This document shows positions 6,888 to 14,856 of a stretch of 18,197 nt of DNA, piece by piece. The stretch lies in contig CAIYBQ010000081.1 in assembly GCA_903924445.1 (NCBI GenBank), positions 1 through 18,197 on the forward strand, given 5' to 3'. The position numbers and the translations under genes were made by a program. Every line of letters begins with the position of its first letter. The first letter of the stretch is position 1. The notes under the pieces are model-generated. The model had not been told where the DNA came from, did not search any database, and saw only the letters and a list, made by a program, of their open reading frames with translations. The DNA comes from an uncultured Armatimonadota bacterium (GTDB lineage: Bacteria > Armatimonadota > Armatimonadia > Armatimonadales > Armatimonadaceae).

Positions 6888-6898
6888 GTTTGCCAAAC
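6888..6898. promoter_or_regulatory. Short perfect palindrome in the divergent intergenic region
   Basis: GTTTGCCAAAC is a 5-bp inverted repeat around a single base, lying between the divergent zinc-ribbon and AAA+ genes. It could be an operator half-turn site or chance. Confidence 0.2.
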
Positions 6899-6996
6899 GG
6901 ACCATTAAGTTATGAAAAAGTGTGGATGCCCGTATTTCTCACAAGGGGACACGAAATCCAACGCCGATAGATGATACTTGAATCGATGCCTCCGGC

Positions 6997-7022
6997 TATA
7001 ATGATGCACTTGACTTTGGGAG
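6997..7022 (+). promoter_or_regulatory. Promoter -10 and ribosome site of the AAA+ operon
   Basis: A perfect TATAAT lies at 6997-7002. A TTGAAT at 6978-6983 is only 13 nt upstream of it, shorter than a normal spacer, so the -35 is uncertain. GGGAG at 7018-7022 is 6 nt before a TTG codon and supports TTG at 7029 as the start. Confidence 0.6.
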
Positions 7023-7028
7023 ATTCGC

Positions 7029-8555
7029 TTGTCCAACCAACCCACGACTGTTGACCAGGAGCTGGAAACGCTCATCCGTGCCCGATATCCGATTGTATAT
7101 GTCGTGTCTTGGGAGGAGCGTCGCGTTGAAGAGGCACTCCGCGAAATCTGCCAGAGACGTGGGAAGAAGCTCGTCCAATGGACGATCACCAGCGGACTAG
7201 GTGGCAACATCGGGGCGCGAGACCCTATCGCAGCGCTGGATCAAGTCCTTTCTGCACCCGATCAAAGCGTCTTTCTGCTGAAAGACTTTCATCCGTTTAT
7301 GACCGACCACGTCGTCATCCGGAAGCTACGCGACTTGGTCTACGCCCTCAAGACCAGCTATAAGACGCTTATTCTCTTATCCCCGATGCTCAAGCTGCCC
7401 GTGGAACTCGAAAAGGAAATCACGGTTGTTGACTACCAGCTACCAACCGTTACCGATCTTGACCGACTCCTCGAAGGCATCATTCAAAGCGTACGCGGGA
7501 ATTCCCAAGTGGATGTTCGTCTTTCCAATGACCAGCGGGAGCAGGTCCTCAAGGCCGCGAGTGGGCTGACTAGCAATGAAGCTGAAAATGTCTTTGCAAA
7601 GTCCCTTGTTGAGAAACGCTGCTTCGACATCGATGTGATTCTTGGCGAAAAAGAACAAATCATCCGGAAATCCGGCATCCTCGAATACTACCGGGCATCG
7701 GAAGCCTTCAACGATGTCGGAGGCATGGACCTCTTAAAGGACTGGATGAACCAGCGAACGGCAAGTTTCAGCGGTAAAGCCAAGGAATATGGCCTCCCGG
7801 AACCCAAGGGAATCCTCCTGTTGGGTGTACAAGGCTGTGGTAAGTCCTTGACTGCAAAGGCCATCGCGAGTCTCTGGCGCTTGCCACTCCTACGCCTCGA
7901 TGTCGGCCGCATCTTCGCCGGTATTGTCGGATCATCAGAAGAGAATATGCGTAAAGCCATCGCCACAGCAGAGTCTGTAGCGCCTTGTCTTCTGTGGATT
8001 GATGAGCTGGAAAAGGGCTTTAGCGGGACGCAGAGCTCCGGGATCTCCGATGGCGGTACAACCAGCCGTGTGTTTGGCACCTTTCTATCCTGGATGCAGG
8101 ATAAAAAGGCTCCGGTTTTCGTGATTGCAACATCAAATGATGTCTCTGCGCTTCCTCCTGAACTGATGCGCAAAGGTCGCTTTGACGAAATCTTTTTTGT
8201 TGATCTTCCTGCGCTCCCAGAACGCAAAGAAATCTTCGCTATTCACCTGCGCAAGCGCGGGCGTGAAGTCACAAACCACGATGTTGACCTCTTGGCGCGC
8301 AAAGCAATCGGATTTTCTGGGGCTGAAATTGAGCAGGTTGTCGTTTCTGCGATGTACACATCGTTCCATGATGGAGCCCGCGTGCTCACAGATAGTGACA
8401 TGCTTGATGTCATTAAGGTCTCGGTACCACTTTCCCGTACGATGCGTGAGGGGATTGCAGAGCTAAGATACTGGGCAACGGATCGTGCTCGACCCGTTGC
8501 AAGCGGAGAAGCAGAAGATCTGGATATGGACTACACCGATGATGACACTGTCTGA
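7029..8555 (+). CDS. Ycf46-like AAA+ ATPase
   Basis: The 508-residue product has an N-terminal domain of about 210 residues (RARYPIVYVVSWEERRVEEAL, later a LILLSPMLKLPVELEKEI segment) that is characteristic of the Ycf46 group, then a classical AAA+ module. Walker A GVQGCGKS is at 266-273, Walker B LLWIDE at 321-326, sensor 1 ATSN at 367-370, the arginine-finger region MRKGRFDE at 380-387 and the C-terminal lid at about 400-465. The tail is acidic. All catalytic residues are intact, so it should hydrolyse ATP. Ycf46 proteins are known from cyanobacteria and plastids, where the role is poorly defined and linked to inorganic-carbon and photosynthesis regulation; here the role is unknown. The start is TTG with a good ribosome site. 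It overlaps the next gene by about 17 nt. Confidence 0.88.
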   Translation: MSNQPTTVDQELETLIRARYPIVYVVSWEERRVEEALREICQRRGKKLVQWTITSGLGGNIGARDPIAALDQVLSAPDQSVFLLKDFHPFMTDHVVIRKLRDLVYALKTSYKTLILLSPMLKLPVELEKEITVVDYQLPTVTDLDRLLEGIIQSVRGNSQVDVRLSNDQREQVLKAASGLTSNEAENVFAKSLVEKRCFDIDVILGEKEQIIRKSGILEYYRASEAFNDVGGMDLLKDWMNQRTASFSGKAKEYGLPEPKGILLLGVQGCGKSLTAKAIASLWRLPLLRLDVGRIFAGIVGSSEENMRKAIATAESVAPCLLWIDELEKGFSGTQSSGISDGGTTSRVFGTFLSWMQDKKAPVFVIATSNDVSALPPELMRKGRFDEIFFVDLPALPERKEIFAIHLRKRGREVTNHDVDLLARKAIGFSGAEIEQVVVSAMYTSFHDGARVLTDSDMLDVIKVSVPLSRTMREGIAELRYWATDRARPVASGEAEDLDMDYTDDDTV

Positions 8556-9369
8556 ACTGATTCGTGATCTTGAGCAGACCGTGGGCGGGGATGCCAAAAT
8601 TTGCGTCCACGCCGTCAACCTGACGACGGGAGATAGCTTTTCCCATAACGAATGGAGAGTGATTCCAACTGCGTCCATGATAAAGATCGCCATTGTTGAC
8701 ATGGTGTCCCGTCTTGTAGCAGCAGGTGGACTCTCGTGGGATGACTCGTGTAAGTTCACTGATGGCGATATCGTAGGCGGGGCGGGTGTGCTTCGCTATA
8801 TGGCGAGTGTCCGGGATATCTCCCTCTCTGATGCTGCAACGCTGGCCATTGTGGTCTCTGACAATGTGGCGAGTAACATCTGTCTCGATGCACTGGGTGG
8901 GGCTGCAGTCGCGACCGCGATGCTGCGTAGAACCTGGGATATTGATTCGACGATTATCAACCGGCCGATCACCATGACTCCTGCACCAGATGACGACGAG
9001 CATACTGCGCAATCCACTGCATTTGATTTGGTAACAATCGCATCGCACCTGACATCCGATGCCCTGGAGCGCATGGAAAAGTGCATCGATGGTCGGATGC
9101 TCACTAAATGGCTTCCACTTAGCTGGGCCATCGAGCCTCCCAAGTCCGTTTGCAAGGTCGCACACAAACCAGGTTGGATTGAGTCCTTGCGCGGGGATGT
9201 CGGAGTTATCAATGTTGATGGAAATCGTGTCGTGATGGCAGTTGCTATTGACAATATTCCGCCCGGACATATGCACCAAGGAAACGACGCAGATGCAGCC
9301 GTTGCAACAATCAGCGCAAAAATTGTAGAGGCACTCGTCCCGGGCTTCAAAAGCCTCTTGAAAGACTAA
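8539..9369 (+). CDS. Beta-lactamase-fold serine hydrolase, no signal peptide
   Basis: From the ATG at 8539 (or 8542) the product is 276 residues. It has the class A/DD-peptidase-like motifs SMIK (S46, K49), SDN (107-109) and KPG (210-212, in place of KTG). The omega-loop E-x-x-x-N segment that supplies the deacylating Glu of true class A beta-lactamases is not visible, so antibiotic hydrolysis is unlikely and a peptidase, esterase or amidase role is more plausible. There is no N-terminal signal or membrane segment, unusual for this fold, so it appears cytoplasmic. A further upstream in-frame ATG at 8485 would lie 71 nt inside the AAA+ gene and adds residues with no family match. It overlaps the AAA+ gene and is 4 nt before the dipeptidase gene, indicating one operon. 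Confidence 0.82.
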   Translation: MMTLSELIRDLEQTVGGDAKICVHAVNLTTGDSFSHNEWRVIPTASMIKIAIVDMVSRLVAAGGLSWDDSCKFTDGDIVGGAGVLRYMASVRDISLSDAATLAIVVSDNVASNICLDALGGAAVATAMLRRTWDIDSTIINRPITMTPAPDDDEHTAQSTAFDLVTIASHLTSDALERMEKCIDGRMLTKWLPLSWAIEPPKSVCKVAHKPGWIESLRGDVGVINVDGNRVVMAVAIDNIPPGHMHQGNDADAAVATISAKIVEALVPGFKSLLKD

Positions 9370-9373
9370 CACT

Positions 9374-10735
9374 ATGTCCTTTATTGAATTCCTCAATCGC
9401 TACATCGATGACAACCAAGAAACGGCCATCGCATCACTGCAAGCCTGTCTCCGTATTCCATCGGTTAAAGACGAAACAACTGTCTCCCCTGGCGCACCGT
9501 TTGGTCAGGCATGTGCGGATGCCCTTGCCTACACCTTGGACATGTGTGCCGCTGCGGGTATGACGACAGTCAACCTTGATGGCTATGTGGGTTACGCCGA
9601 GTTTGGACCAGTGGATGCACAGGAGCATGTTGCGTTGCTCGGCCACTTGGATGTCGTTCCTCCTGGGGATGGCTGGACGGATGGACCATGGGATGCCGTC
9701 GTTCGCGATGGCCGGATATGGAGCCGCGGTGCGCAGGATGATAAGGGCCCGACATTTGCTGGCGTTCACGGTGCAATCGCATTGTTGCAAAGTGGTGCCG
9801 ACCTGCGCCACCGAGTCAGGCTTATCTTTGGCTGTGATGAAGAGTCCTCCTGGCAATGTATGGAGCATTACTTTGGTGCGGCGGGACAACCGATGCCAAA
9901 GCTTGCATTCACCCCGGATGCGGGCTTCCCTCTGTACCACGCCGAAAAGGGCAGCTACACAGCGACCGTGACACGGCCGCTTGGTTCCGCGTCAGCAGGA
10001 ATCACTGGTTTCACCTCCGGTCTCCGTCCCAATATGGTTCCCGACAAAGCAACCGTAACGATTCGGGATGCATCACTCTTCGAGCGTTTACGTGCTGCGA
10101 TGCCGACTGCCATGGAAACACCCGGTGGACTTCAGGTAACGGGTGTATCCGCACATGGTGGTGCTCCACATGGCGGTGTGAACGCAGCGATGCTCCTTGC
10201 AAGTGGATTGGAAAGTGCGACCGGCGATGCGTCGTGGCAGGCCTTGGTCGCCCTCTGCGACTGTGATGGCAAAGGGGCGGGTATCGAAGGCCAGGATGAC
10301 CTAACGGGTGCGCTAACCCTGAATGTTGGTGTGGTGAACGTAAAGGACGGCCTCTTAGAGGTGGTTATCAATGTGCGTTACCCGGCTACATGGGATGAAT
10401 CTGTCTTGCAGCGCAGCTGGGATAACCTGGCCGAGCGAGGGTGGACCTTGGTGGAATTTGACCACACGGCTCCATTACATGTGCCAATTGATCAGGAACC
10501 TGTCAAGACGTTGCTTAGCGTTTATCGTGACCATACTGGGGATATGTCTGCTCCCAAAACCATGGGGGGCCGCACCTACGCGACAAGCGTTCAGCCTGTC
10601 GGAGTTGCATTTGGTGCCGCGATGGCCGGCGACCCAGAAGTTGCACATCGCCCAGATGAGAATATTTCAGTTGAACGCTACATACAGTGCATTCGTATTT
10701 ACGGCGATGCCCTCTACCGTCTGGCCAATACGTAA
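9374..10735 (+). CDS. M20 family dipeptidase, PepV/Sapep-like
   Basis: The 453-residue product has the full M20 dinuclear zinc site. GHLDVVPPGDGW carries H91 and D93, SRGAQDDKGP gives the bridging Asp at 122/123, DEESSW (155-160) gives the general base and metal Glu, and the late HRPDEN gives the last His. The GDGW...P and DEESSW elements and the length near 450-470 fit PepV-like dipeptidases, which cleave dipeptides with an unblocked N-terminus in the cytoplasm. It is the last gene of the AAA+/serine hydrolase operon, 4 nt after the previous stop, with a poor ribosome site, so translation probably depends on coupling. Two hydrolases for small peptides or amides side by side suggest a peptide-processing task, possibly cell-wall peptide recycling; that is inference. 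Confidence 0.88.
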   Translation: MSFIEFLNRYIDDNQETAIASLQACLRIPSVKDETTVSPGAPFGQACADALAYTLDMCAAAGMTTVNLDGYVGYAEFGPVDAQEHVALLGHLDVVPPGDGWTDGPWDAVVRDGRIWSRGAQDDKGPTFAGVHGAIALLQSGADLRHRVRLIFGCDEESSWQCMEHYFGAAGQPMPKLAFTPDAGFPLYHAEKGSYTATVTRPLGSASAGITGFTSGLRPNMVPDKATVTIRDASLFERLRAAMPTAMETPGGLQVTGVSAHGGAPHGGVNAAMLLASGLESATGDASWQALVALCDCDGKGAGIEGQDDLTGALTLNVGVVNVKDGLLEVVINVRYPATWDESVLQRSWDNLAERGWTLVEFDHTAPLHVPIDQEPVKTLLSVYRDHTGDMSAPKTMGGRTYATSVQPVGVAFGAAMAGDPEVAHRPDENISVERYIQCIRIYGDALYRLANT

Positions 10736-10772
10736 AGAAAGTAGAACGGAAGCTCTCTTTATTCCTTAGTGC

Positions 10773-10793
10773 ATGAATCACAAAGGGATTCAT
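10773..10793. repeat. Inverted repeat ATGAATC/GATTCAT after the dipeptidase gene
   Basis: Two 7-nt arms (10773-10779 and 10787-10793) flank a 7-nt centre. No T-tract follows, so it is a poor terminator. It shares the half-site TGAATCAC with the palindrome at 10912-10933 and may be a second binding site for the MarR protein. Confidence 0.35.
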
Positions 10794-10909
10794 ACGATGA
10801 TGACCTGCCGGTGAAGTTGTTCACAGAGCTTCTAAGGAGTCATGATTGATGGGCTTCGCGCATTTGTAGCTGGTTCATGGTCAGCCTGTTACGCACATTA
10901 TGCTTCTGC

Positions 10910-10933
10910 TATATTGTGAATCACCATTCAATA
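10910..10933 (+). promoter_or_regulatory. marR promoter -10 overlapping a palindromic operator candidate
   Basis: TATATT at 10910-10915 (5 of 6 to TATAAT) overlaps an inverted repeat whose core is TGAAT-CACC-ATTCA (10917-10930), extended by TATTG on the left and ATA on the right. It lies about 50 nt before the GTG of the MarR gene. An operator on the -10 is typical of MarR autorepression. The -35 is weak. Confidence 0.42.
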
Positions 10934-10982
10934 AGCCGTCGACGAAGGTGTAAATCGTTTACCGAGTGGGTACTAAATATCT

Positions 10983-11417
10983 GTGAGCGATTTTGATACT
11001 AATCATGTATGGCGTAAGCTGTGTGCCGGGCAGGCTAAAATCTCCCGCTCAATCGATGAGTCGTTGCGCAGGTCCGGTTGTGTACCACTCGAATGGGTTG
11101 GGATTCTCTTTGACATCCAGTGGTATGGAAATGGCCGAATCCGACTTGGCGAGCTTGCCGAACGGTCCTCCCTTAGCCGCAGTGGAATCACGCGCCTGAT
11201 TGACCGGATGGTCGAAGGTGGGGTTATCTCCCGTGAAGCCTGTGAACACGATGGTCGTGGGACCTATGCAGTGATCTCTGAGCTTGGAAAAACCAAACTT
11301 ACCGCAGCGTTGCAAGTTCAGGAGCGCGTTCTACAAGCCGCGTTCTATCGAAGGTTTACCAATGGGGATATGGAAGCGTTCGTGCGTATTGCAGGAGCCC
11401 TCGAAGGCGCTGATTAA
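10983..11417 (+). CDS. MarR-family transcriptional regulator
   Basis: The 144-residue product has the normal MarR size and order. A helical dimerisation N-terminus comes first, then the winged helix with IRLGELAERSSLSRSGITRLIDRM (about 53-76) as the DNA-reading HTH and GGVISREACEHDGRGTYAVIS as the wing, including the D-x-R-G tip, and finally C-terminal dimerisation helices. It is a cytoplasmic repressor or activator that usually binds an imperfect palindrome near its own promoter and responds to small aromatic ligands or oxidation. The ligand is unknown. The start is GTG with no Shine-Dalgarno. It stands alone, between the dipeptidase operon and the convergent dxs gene, with palindromes upstream. 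Confidence 0.88.
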   Translation: MSDFDTNHVWRKLCAGQAKISRSIDESLRRSGCVPLEWVGILFDIQWYGNGRIRLGELAERSSLSRSGITRLIDRMVEGGVISREACEHDGRGTYAVISELGKTKLTAALQVQERVLQAAFYRRFTNGDMEAFVRIAGALEGAD

Positions 11418-11435
11418 ACCTAGTGTTGTAATAGG

Positions 11436-11471
11436 AAAGCCCACCGTAGCTGAACTGCGGTGGGCTTTTTC
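11436..11471. terminator. Bidirectional Rho-independent terminator between marR and dxs
   Basis: AAAGCCCACCG (11436-11446) and CGGTGGGCTTT (11458-11468) form an 11-bp stem with an 11-nt loop. A run of five T (11466-11470) then CTTT follows on the plus strand, a strong terminator for marR. Read on the minus strand the stem ends GGGCTTTCCTATTAC, a weaker but usable tract for dxs, whose stop is 15 nt away. Confidence 0.88.
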
Positions 11472-11485
11472 TTTGTCTGAGCTTC

Positions 11486-13384
11486 CTACTTTGAACTCGT
11501 GACGCGTTCTTTGATGCTATCAATGACCGTCTGGACAACCGACTTGGCATCCATGCCACAAAGCTCTTGGAGCTTTGGAATGGTTCCATGTTCTACATAG
11601 CTGTCAGGGAGTCCGATTCGCTTTACGGTTATATTAGGTTTTCCAATATCCTGGATAGCTTCTGAGACCGCAGAACCAAAGCCGCCGGTGATGACTCCAT
11701 CTTCAAGGGTGACAATCAGCTGCGCCGACTCTGCGACCCGCTTAAGCATTTCGATATCTAATGGCTTGATCCACCGGATGTTTACAACCGTACAGTCAAT
11801 CTTGTGGGTATCACGAAGGATTCGCGCTGCCTCCAGCGCCTGATTGACCATCGGTCCGACGGCAAGCAATGCAACATCCCCGCCGGACATCAGCGTTTGT
11901 GACAACCCATGGCGTATCGGTTCCGGCTTCGGCTCAAGCAGAACAGTGCTTCCGCGTGGATAGCGGATTGCAATCGGGCCTTGATGTTCCGTCAGCGCAT
12001 AGCGAACCATCTCGCGGAGCTCTGCTGTGTCACAGGGAGCCAAGAAGGCCATGCCAGGAATACTCCGCATGTACGCAATATCCATCGCTCCGTGATGCGT
12101 CGCACCATCATCGCCGACAAGACCAGCCCGGTCAAGACAGAACACCACAGGGAGGTCTTGAAGACACACATCATGGATGATCTGGTCGTAGGCCCTCTGA
12201 AGAAATGTCGAATAAATCGCACAGACGGGGCGGAAACCTCCCGCCGCAAGACCAGCTGCAAATGTCACTGCATGCTGCTCTGCAATCCCGACATCGAAGA
12301 AGCGCTCAGGAAACTTCTCTGCAAACTTAGCCAGCCCGGTACCATCGGGCATCGCTGCGGTAATCGCTACGACTTCTGGATGGTTGACTGCAACTTCGTT
12401 CAGGCTTTCAACAAAGGCTTGGGTATAGGAAACCCCGGATGATTTCTTCTCAAGGTTGCCATCTTCGACATTAAAGCCACTCACAGCGTGCCATGTACGT
12501 TGATCGCCTTCTGCCGGCACATAGCCCTTGCCTTTGGTCGTGTTCACATGCAAAAGGACTGGACCTTTTAGACGCTTGACTTCCTCGAAGACTTCCGTCA
12601 GGAAACCAATATCGTGGCCATCGAGGGGACCGATGTACTGAAAACCAAGCTCCTCGAAGAAGAGTCCTGTATTGGCAGGCGCAACCAGATGCGTTGCCGC
12701 ATGGCGGGCGCCACTTGCGGCCTTGTAAAGCAGACCTTCCTTCGGAATGGACGATTTAAAAGCCGATTGAGCCTTTTGAAACTGCGGATTTAGGCGAAGC
12801 TTTGCCAGCATCGTAGCAAGCGCGCCGACATTTTCAGCGATGCTCATATTATTGTCATTGAGCACCACAACCATGTCCGTTTTCTGGTCGCCAATGTTGA
12901 GCATCGCTTCCAGCGCCATCCCACCTGTCAGGGAGCCATCCCCGATAACGGCAAGCACATGCTCTTTCGTACCGCGGAGGTCACGGGCCTTAGCAAAGCC
13001 AAGTGCAGCCGAAAGTGATGTAGACGCATGGCCTGCACCAAAGAGGTCATACTTGCTCTCATCACGACGCAGATACCCGCTGATTCCACCGTATTGCTTG
13101 ATGGATGACAGCTGCTTCCAGCGCCCCGTCAACATCTTATGCGGGTAGCACTGATGCCCAACATCCCAGATGACCTTGTCTTCAGGGATTCCATACGCGT
13201 GATACATCGCAATCGTGAGCTCAATGACGCCAAGATTTGGTGCGAAGTGCCCGCCGACTTTTGCTATCGTTCGTACCAGACCATCACGGACTTCATCGGC
13301 AAGACGGTTGAGTGTCGGCACATCCATCGAACGTAGGCTTTCAGGACCACTCAGGTTGTCAAGCAACGGGTATTCATTCTGCAT
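11486..13384 (-). CDS. dxs: 1-deoxy-D-xylulose-5-phosphate synthase
   Basis: The enzyme condenses pyruvate with glyceraldehyde 3-phosphate using thiamine diphosphate, the first step of the MEP isoprenoid pathway. At 632 residues it is the usual length. Visible marks are GGHFAPNLGVIELT (H46, substrate binding), WDVGHQCYPHKMLTGR, GAGHASTSLSAALG, the ThDP motif GDGSLTGG (148-155) ending at NDNNMSI, and FFDVGIAEQHAVTFAAGLA with the catalytic Glu, followed by YSTFLQRAYDQ, DRAGLVGDDG and the C-terminal transketolase domain. The ATG has AAGGA 6 nt upstream. The ThyX-like gene ends 98 nt upstream, so dxs may share its transcript or use a promoter in that gap. The gene looks intact. Confidence 0.96.
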   Translation of the reverse strand: MQNEYPLLDNLSGPESLRSMDVPTLNRLADEVRDGLVRTIAKVGGHFAPNLGVIELTIAMYHAYGIPEDKVIWDVGHQCYPHKMLTGRWKQLSSIKQYGGISGYLRRDESKYDLFGAGHASTSLSAALGFAKARDLRGTKEHVLAVIGDGSLTGGMALEAMLNIGDQKTDMVVVLNDNNMSIAENVGALATMLAKLRLNPQFQKAQSAFKSSIPKEGLLYKAASGARHAATHLVAPANTGLFFEELGFQYIGPLDGHDIGFLTEVFEEVKRLKGPVLLHVNTTKGKGYVPAEGDQRTWHAVSGFNVEDGNLEKKSSGVSYTQAFVESLNEVAVNHPEVVAITAAMPDGTGLAKFAEKFPERFFDVGIAEQHAVTFAAGLAAGGFRPVCAIYSTFLQRAYDQIIHDVCLQDLPVVFCLDRAGLVGDDGATHHGAMDIAYMRSIPGMAFLAPCDTAELREMVRYALTEHQGPIAIRYPRGSTVLLEPKPEPIRHGLSQTLMSGGDVALLAVGPMVNQALEAARILRDTHKIDCTVVNIRWIKPLDIEMLKRVAESAQLIVTLEDGVITGGFGSAVSEAIQDIGKPNITVKRIGLPDSYVEHGTIPKLQELCGMDAKSVVQTVIDSIKERVTSSK

Positions 13385-13425
13385 AGGAAATCCTTACTTT
13401 GTCTGGCAAAGTCACGACACATCTA

Positions 13426-13455
13426 CAACTAACCACAACGTGTCATATATGTCAA
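13426..13455 (-). promoter_or_regulatory. Possible dxs promoter
   Basis: A perfect TTGACA -35 (13455-13450 on the minus strand) lies in the gap between the ThyX-like gene and dxs, about 65 nt before the dxs ATG. The matching -10 at 17-18 nt is poor (TTAGTT/TAGTTG), so this is tentative. The same spot holds the direct repeat TGACA-TATA-TGACA. Confidence 0.3.
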
Positions 13456-13482
13456 AACGCTGGTCGTTGGTGAAAGGTTCCG

Positions 13483-14856
13483 CTATTCTGGCTCAGCGGT
13501 GCCTTCGAGGACCAAGCCCTTGGTTTCGGGGAAGCGCTTGTACCAATGCTCAAGGCAATCATGGAGATGCTTTGCATACTTATAGTGCGCGCCAGTTCCC
13601 GTTCGGAGCTCCGCTTCATAGATAAACTTATCGGCTGTTGTCGTGTGTTCGAAGAAAAACTGAGACCCCAACAGACTCTTGTAGATGTCAGCGGGATTGC
13701 CAGCCGCGATGCCCTCACGTGCAGCCAATGTCATCTGGCGTCCGCGTTGTGCCCAAGCCTCAAGCGGCGACGCATCAACACCTGCAGGAACCTCATCGAG
13801 TGCACAATAAAAGCCTAACGGTAGCATTGGGCAGTGCTTGTTCCCGGTCCGATGCCGGTTCAAATCGCGAAGTTCGGCCATTGTGACTGCTTCCCAGCCA
13901 AACCGCACCGATGTCCGCCGAAGGGCATCTCCAACGAACCCATAGCGGTTGTCATGAAAGGCAAACGCCGAAGTCATAGCAGCGTCTGTGACATCAGCGG
14001 GTACATCAATGTCAACAAATGCCGTGTCGCGTGCTTCTCCAAATCCACTGGCAAGGTCATTGGGGATAACACCTGCCCGCTTGGACACTTCGACTTGGTT
14101 TGCACGGATGCCTGCTGCGATGCCATCCACCAAGCGGGCATGCCGGATGAGGCGCGGGGTAACGAGTGCGAGTTCATCGCGCATCACCGCTGCAACCTGT
14201 TCAGCTTCCGCAAGCCCGGATGCAAGTAGCTGCTGAATGAGCCCAACCCAGCCTCTCGCGCTCATCACTAACATCATGTTCGTCTGCGCAGTGACTGGTA
14301 GAAAGTATCGTGCACGGTCAAAGGCATAATTGCGACGAATGCGGGCGACAGCTTTTGTGGGTGTTCCCTGCGGAATTCTCACCAACGCTGGAAACTGCTC
14401 AGCGATTCCTTCCCAGTAAGCTAGTGCCTGGTTGTAAATGTCCATCGCATCGGATGCATGACTGCTATCTGATGCTCCAGTTACATCCGCGCCGAGAAGT
14501 GTGTCATTGGCGATCCGAATATAGCGCGTGGATGACTCCTGCCCGCCAGCTGTCGGAACCAAGCTCCAAATGTGGTACGCAAGCCACATGCTGATGCCAT
14601 CGAGAAACATCGCAACAGGAGCCATGTCTGCAATCGATGCATGTCCATAATCGACAAACTTGAAGATACGGTCGACGGCAGCATCCATATCGGATGGATC
14701 AATCTTGGACAGGATGACATCAAGACCATCTATGGACCGGGAATAGCGTGCTCCTGTCGCTGACAGGAGCTCAGGGGTGAGCTCCGGGCGCCCCGCAGCT
14801 CTGGCATCTGGCGTGGATGTCAATGCAACGTGTGTGACCCGGAGCGGAGTGCTCAT
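13483..14856 (-). CDS. Tandem ThyX-like (FAD-dependent thymidylate synthase family) protein
   Basis: The 457-residue product is about twice the length of ThyX and looks like two ThyX-fold halves. ThyX makes dTMP with FAD, and its signature is RHRxxSxxxxSxRY. In the N-half, GHASIAD (71-77) and QESSTRY (106-112) keep the distal S-x-R-Y part, while the RHR position reads LVP (99-101). RARYFLPVTAQTN (181-193) matches the ThyX AR-x-x-LP element. In the C-half, RDLNRHRTG keeps RHR (334-336), but the S-x-R part is lost (MLPLGFY). EAELRTGTGAHYKYAKH near the end fits the ThyX C-terminal helix. The gene overlaps topA by ATGA. It may be a thymidylate synthase with composite sites or a nucleotide/flavin protein with another role. 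Confidence 0.75.
   Translation of the reverse strand: MSTPLRVTHVALTSTPDARAAGRPELTPELLSATGARYSRSIDGLDVILSKIDPSDMDAAVDRIFKFVDYGHASIADMAPVAMFLDGISMWLAYHIWSLVPTAGGQESSTRYIRIANDTLLGADVTGASDSSHASDAMDIYNQALAYWEGIAEQFPALVRIPQGTPTKAVARIRRNYAFDRARYFLPVTAQTNMMLVMSARGWVGLIQQLLASGLAEAEQVAAVMRDELALVTPRLIRHARLVDGIAAGIRANQVEVSKRAGVIPNDLASGFGEARDTAFVDIDVPADVTDAAMTSAFAFHDNRYGFVGDALRRTSVRFGWEAVTMAELRDLNRHRTGNKHCPMLPLGFYCALDEVPAGVDASPLEAWAQRGRQMTLAAREGIAAGNPADIYKSLLGSQFFFEHTTTADKFIYEAELRTGTGAHYKYAKHLHDCLEHWYKRFPETKGLVLEGTAEPE

Noticed and set aside
8485..8538. Upstream start for the serine hydrolase at 8485
   Set aside because: The added residues lie inside the AAA+ gene, match no family N-terminus and form no signal peptide. 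The ATG pair at 8539/8542 fits an operon overlap better.
7029..8555. MoxR ATPase partner for DUF58, or ClpX/FtsH-type protease subunit
   Set aside because: The N-terminal domain and the AAA+ motif spacing fit Ycf46; there is no zinc finger, protease domain or MoxR signature, and it is on the opposite strand.
8539..9369. Antibiotic-resistance beta-lactamase
   Set aside because: No export signal, KPG instead of KTG and no visible omega-loop Glu.
10773..10793. Terminator of the dipeptidase operon
   Set aside because: A 7-bp AT-rich stem with no T-tract is too weak; a shared half-site with the marR palindrome suggests an operator instead.
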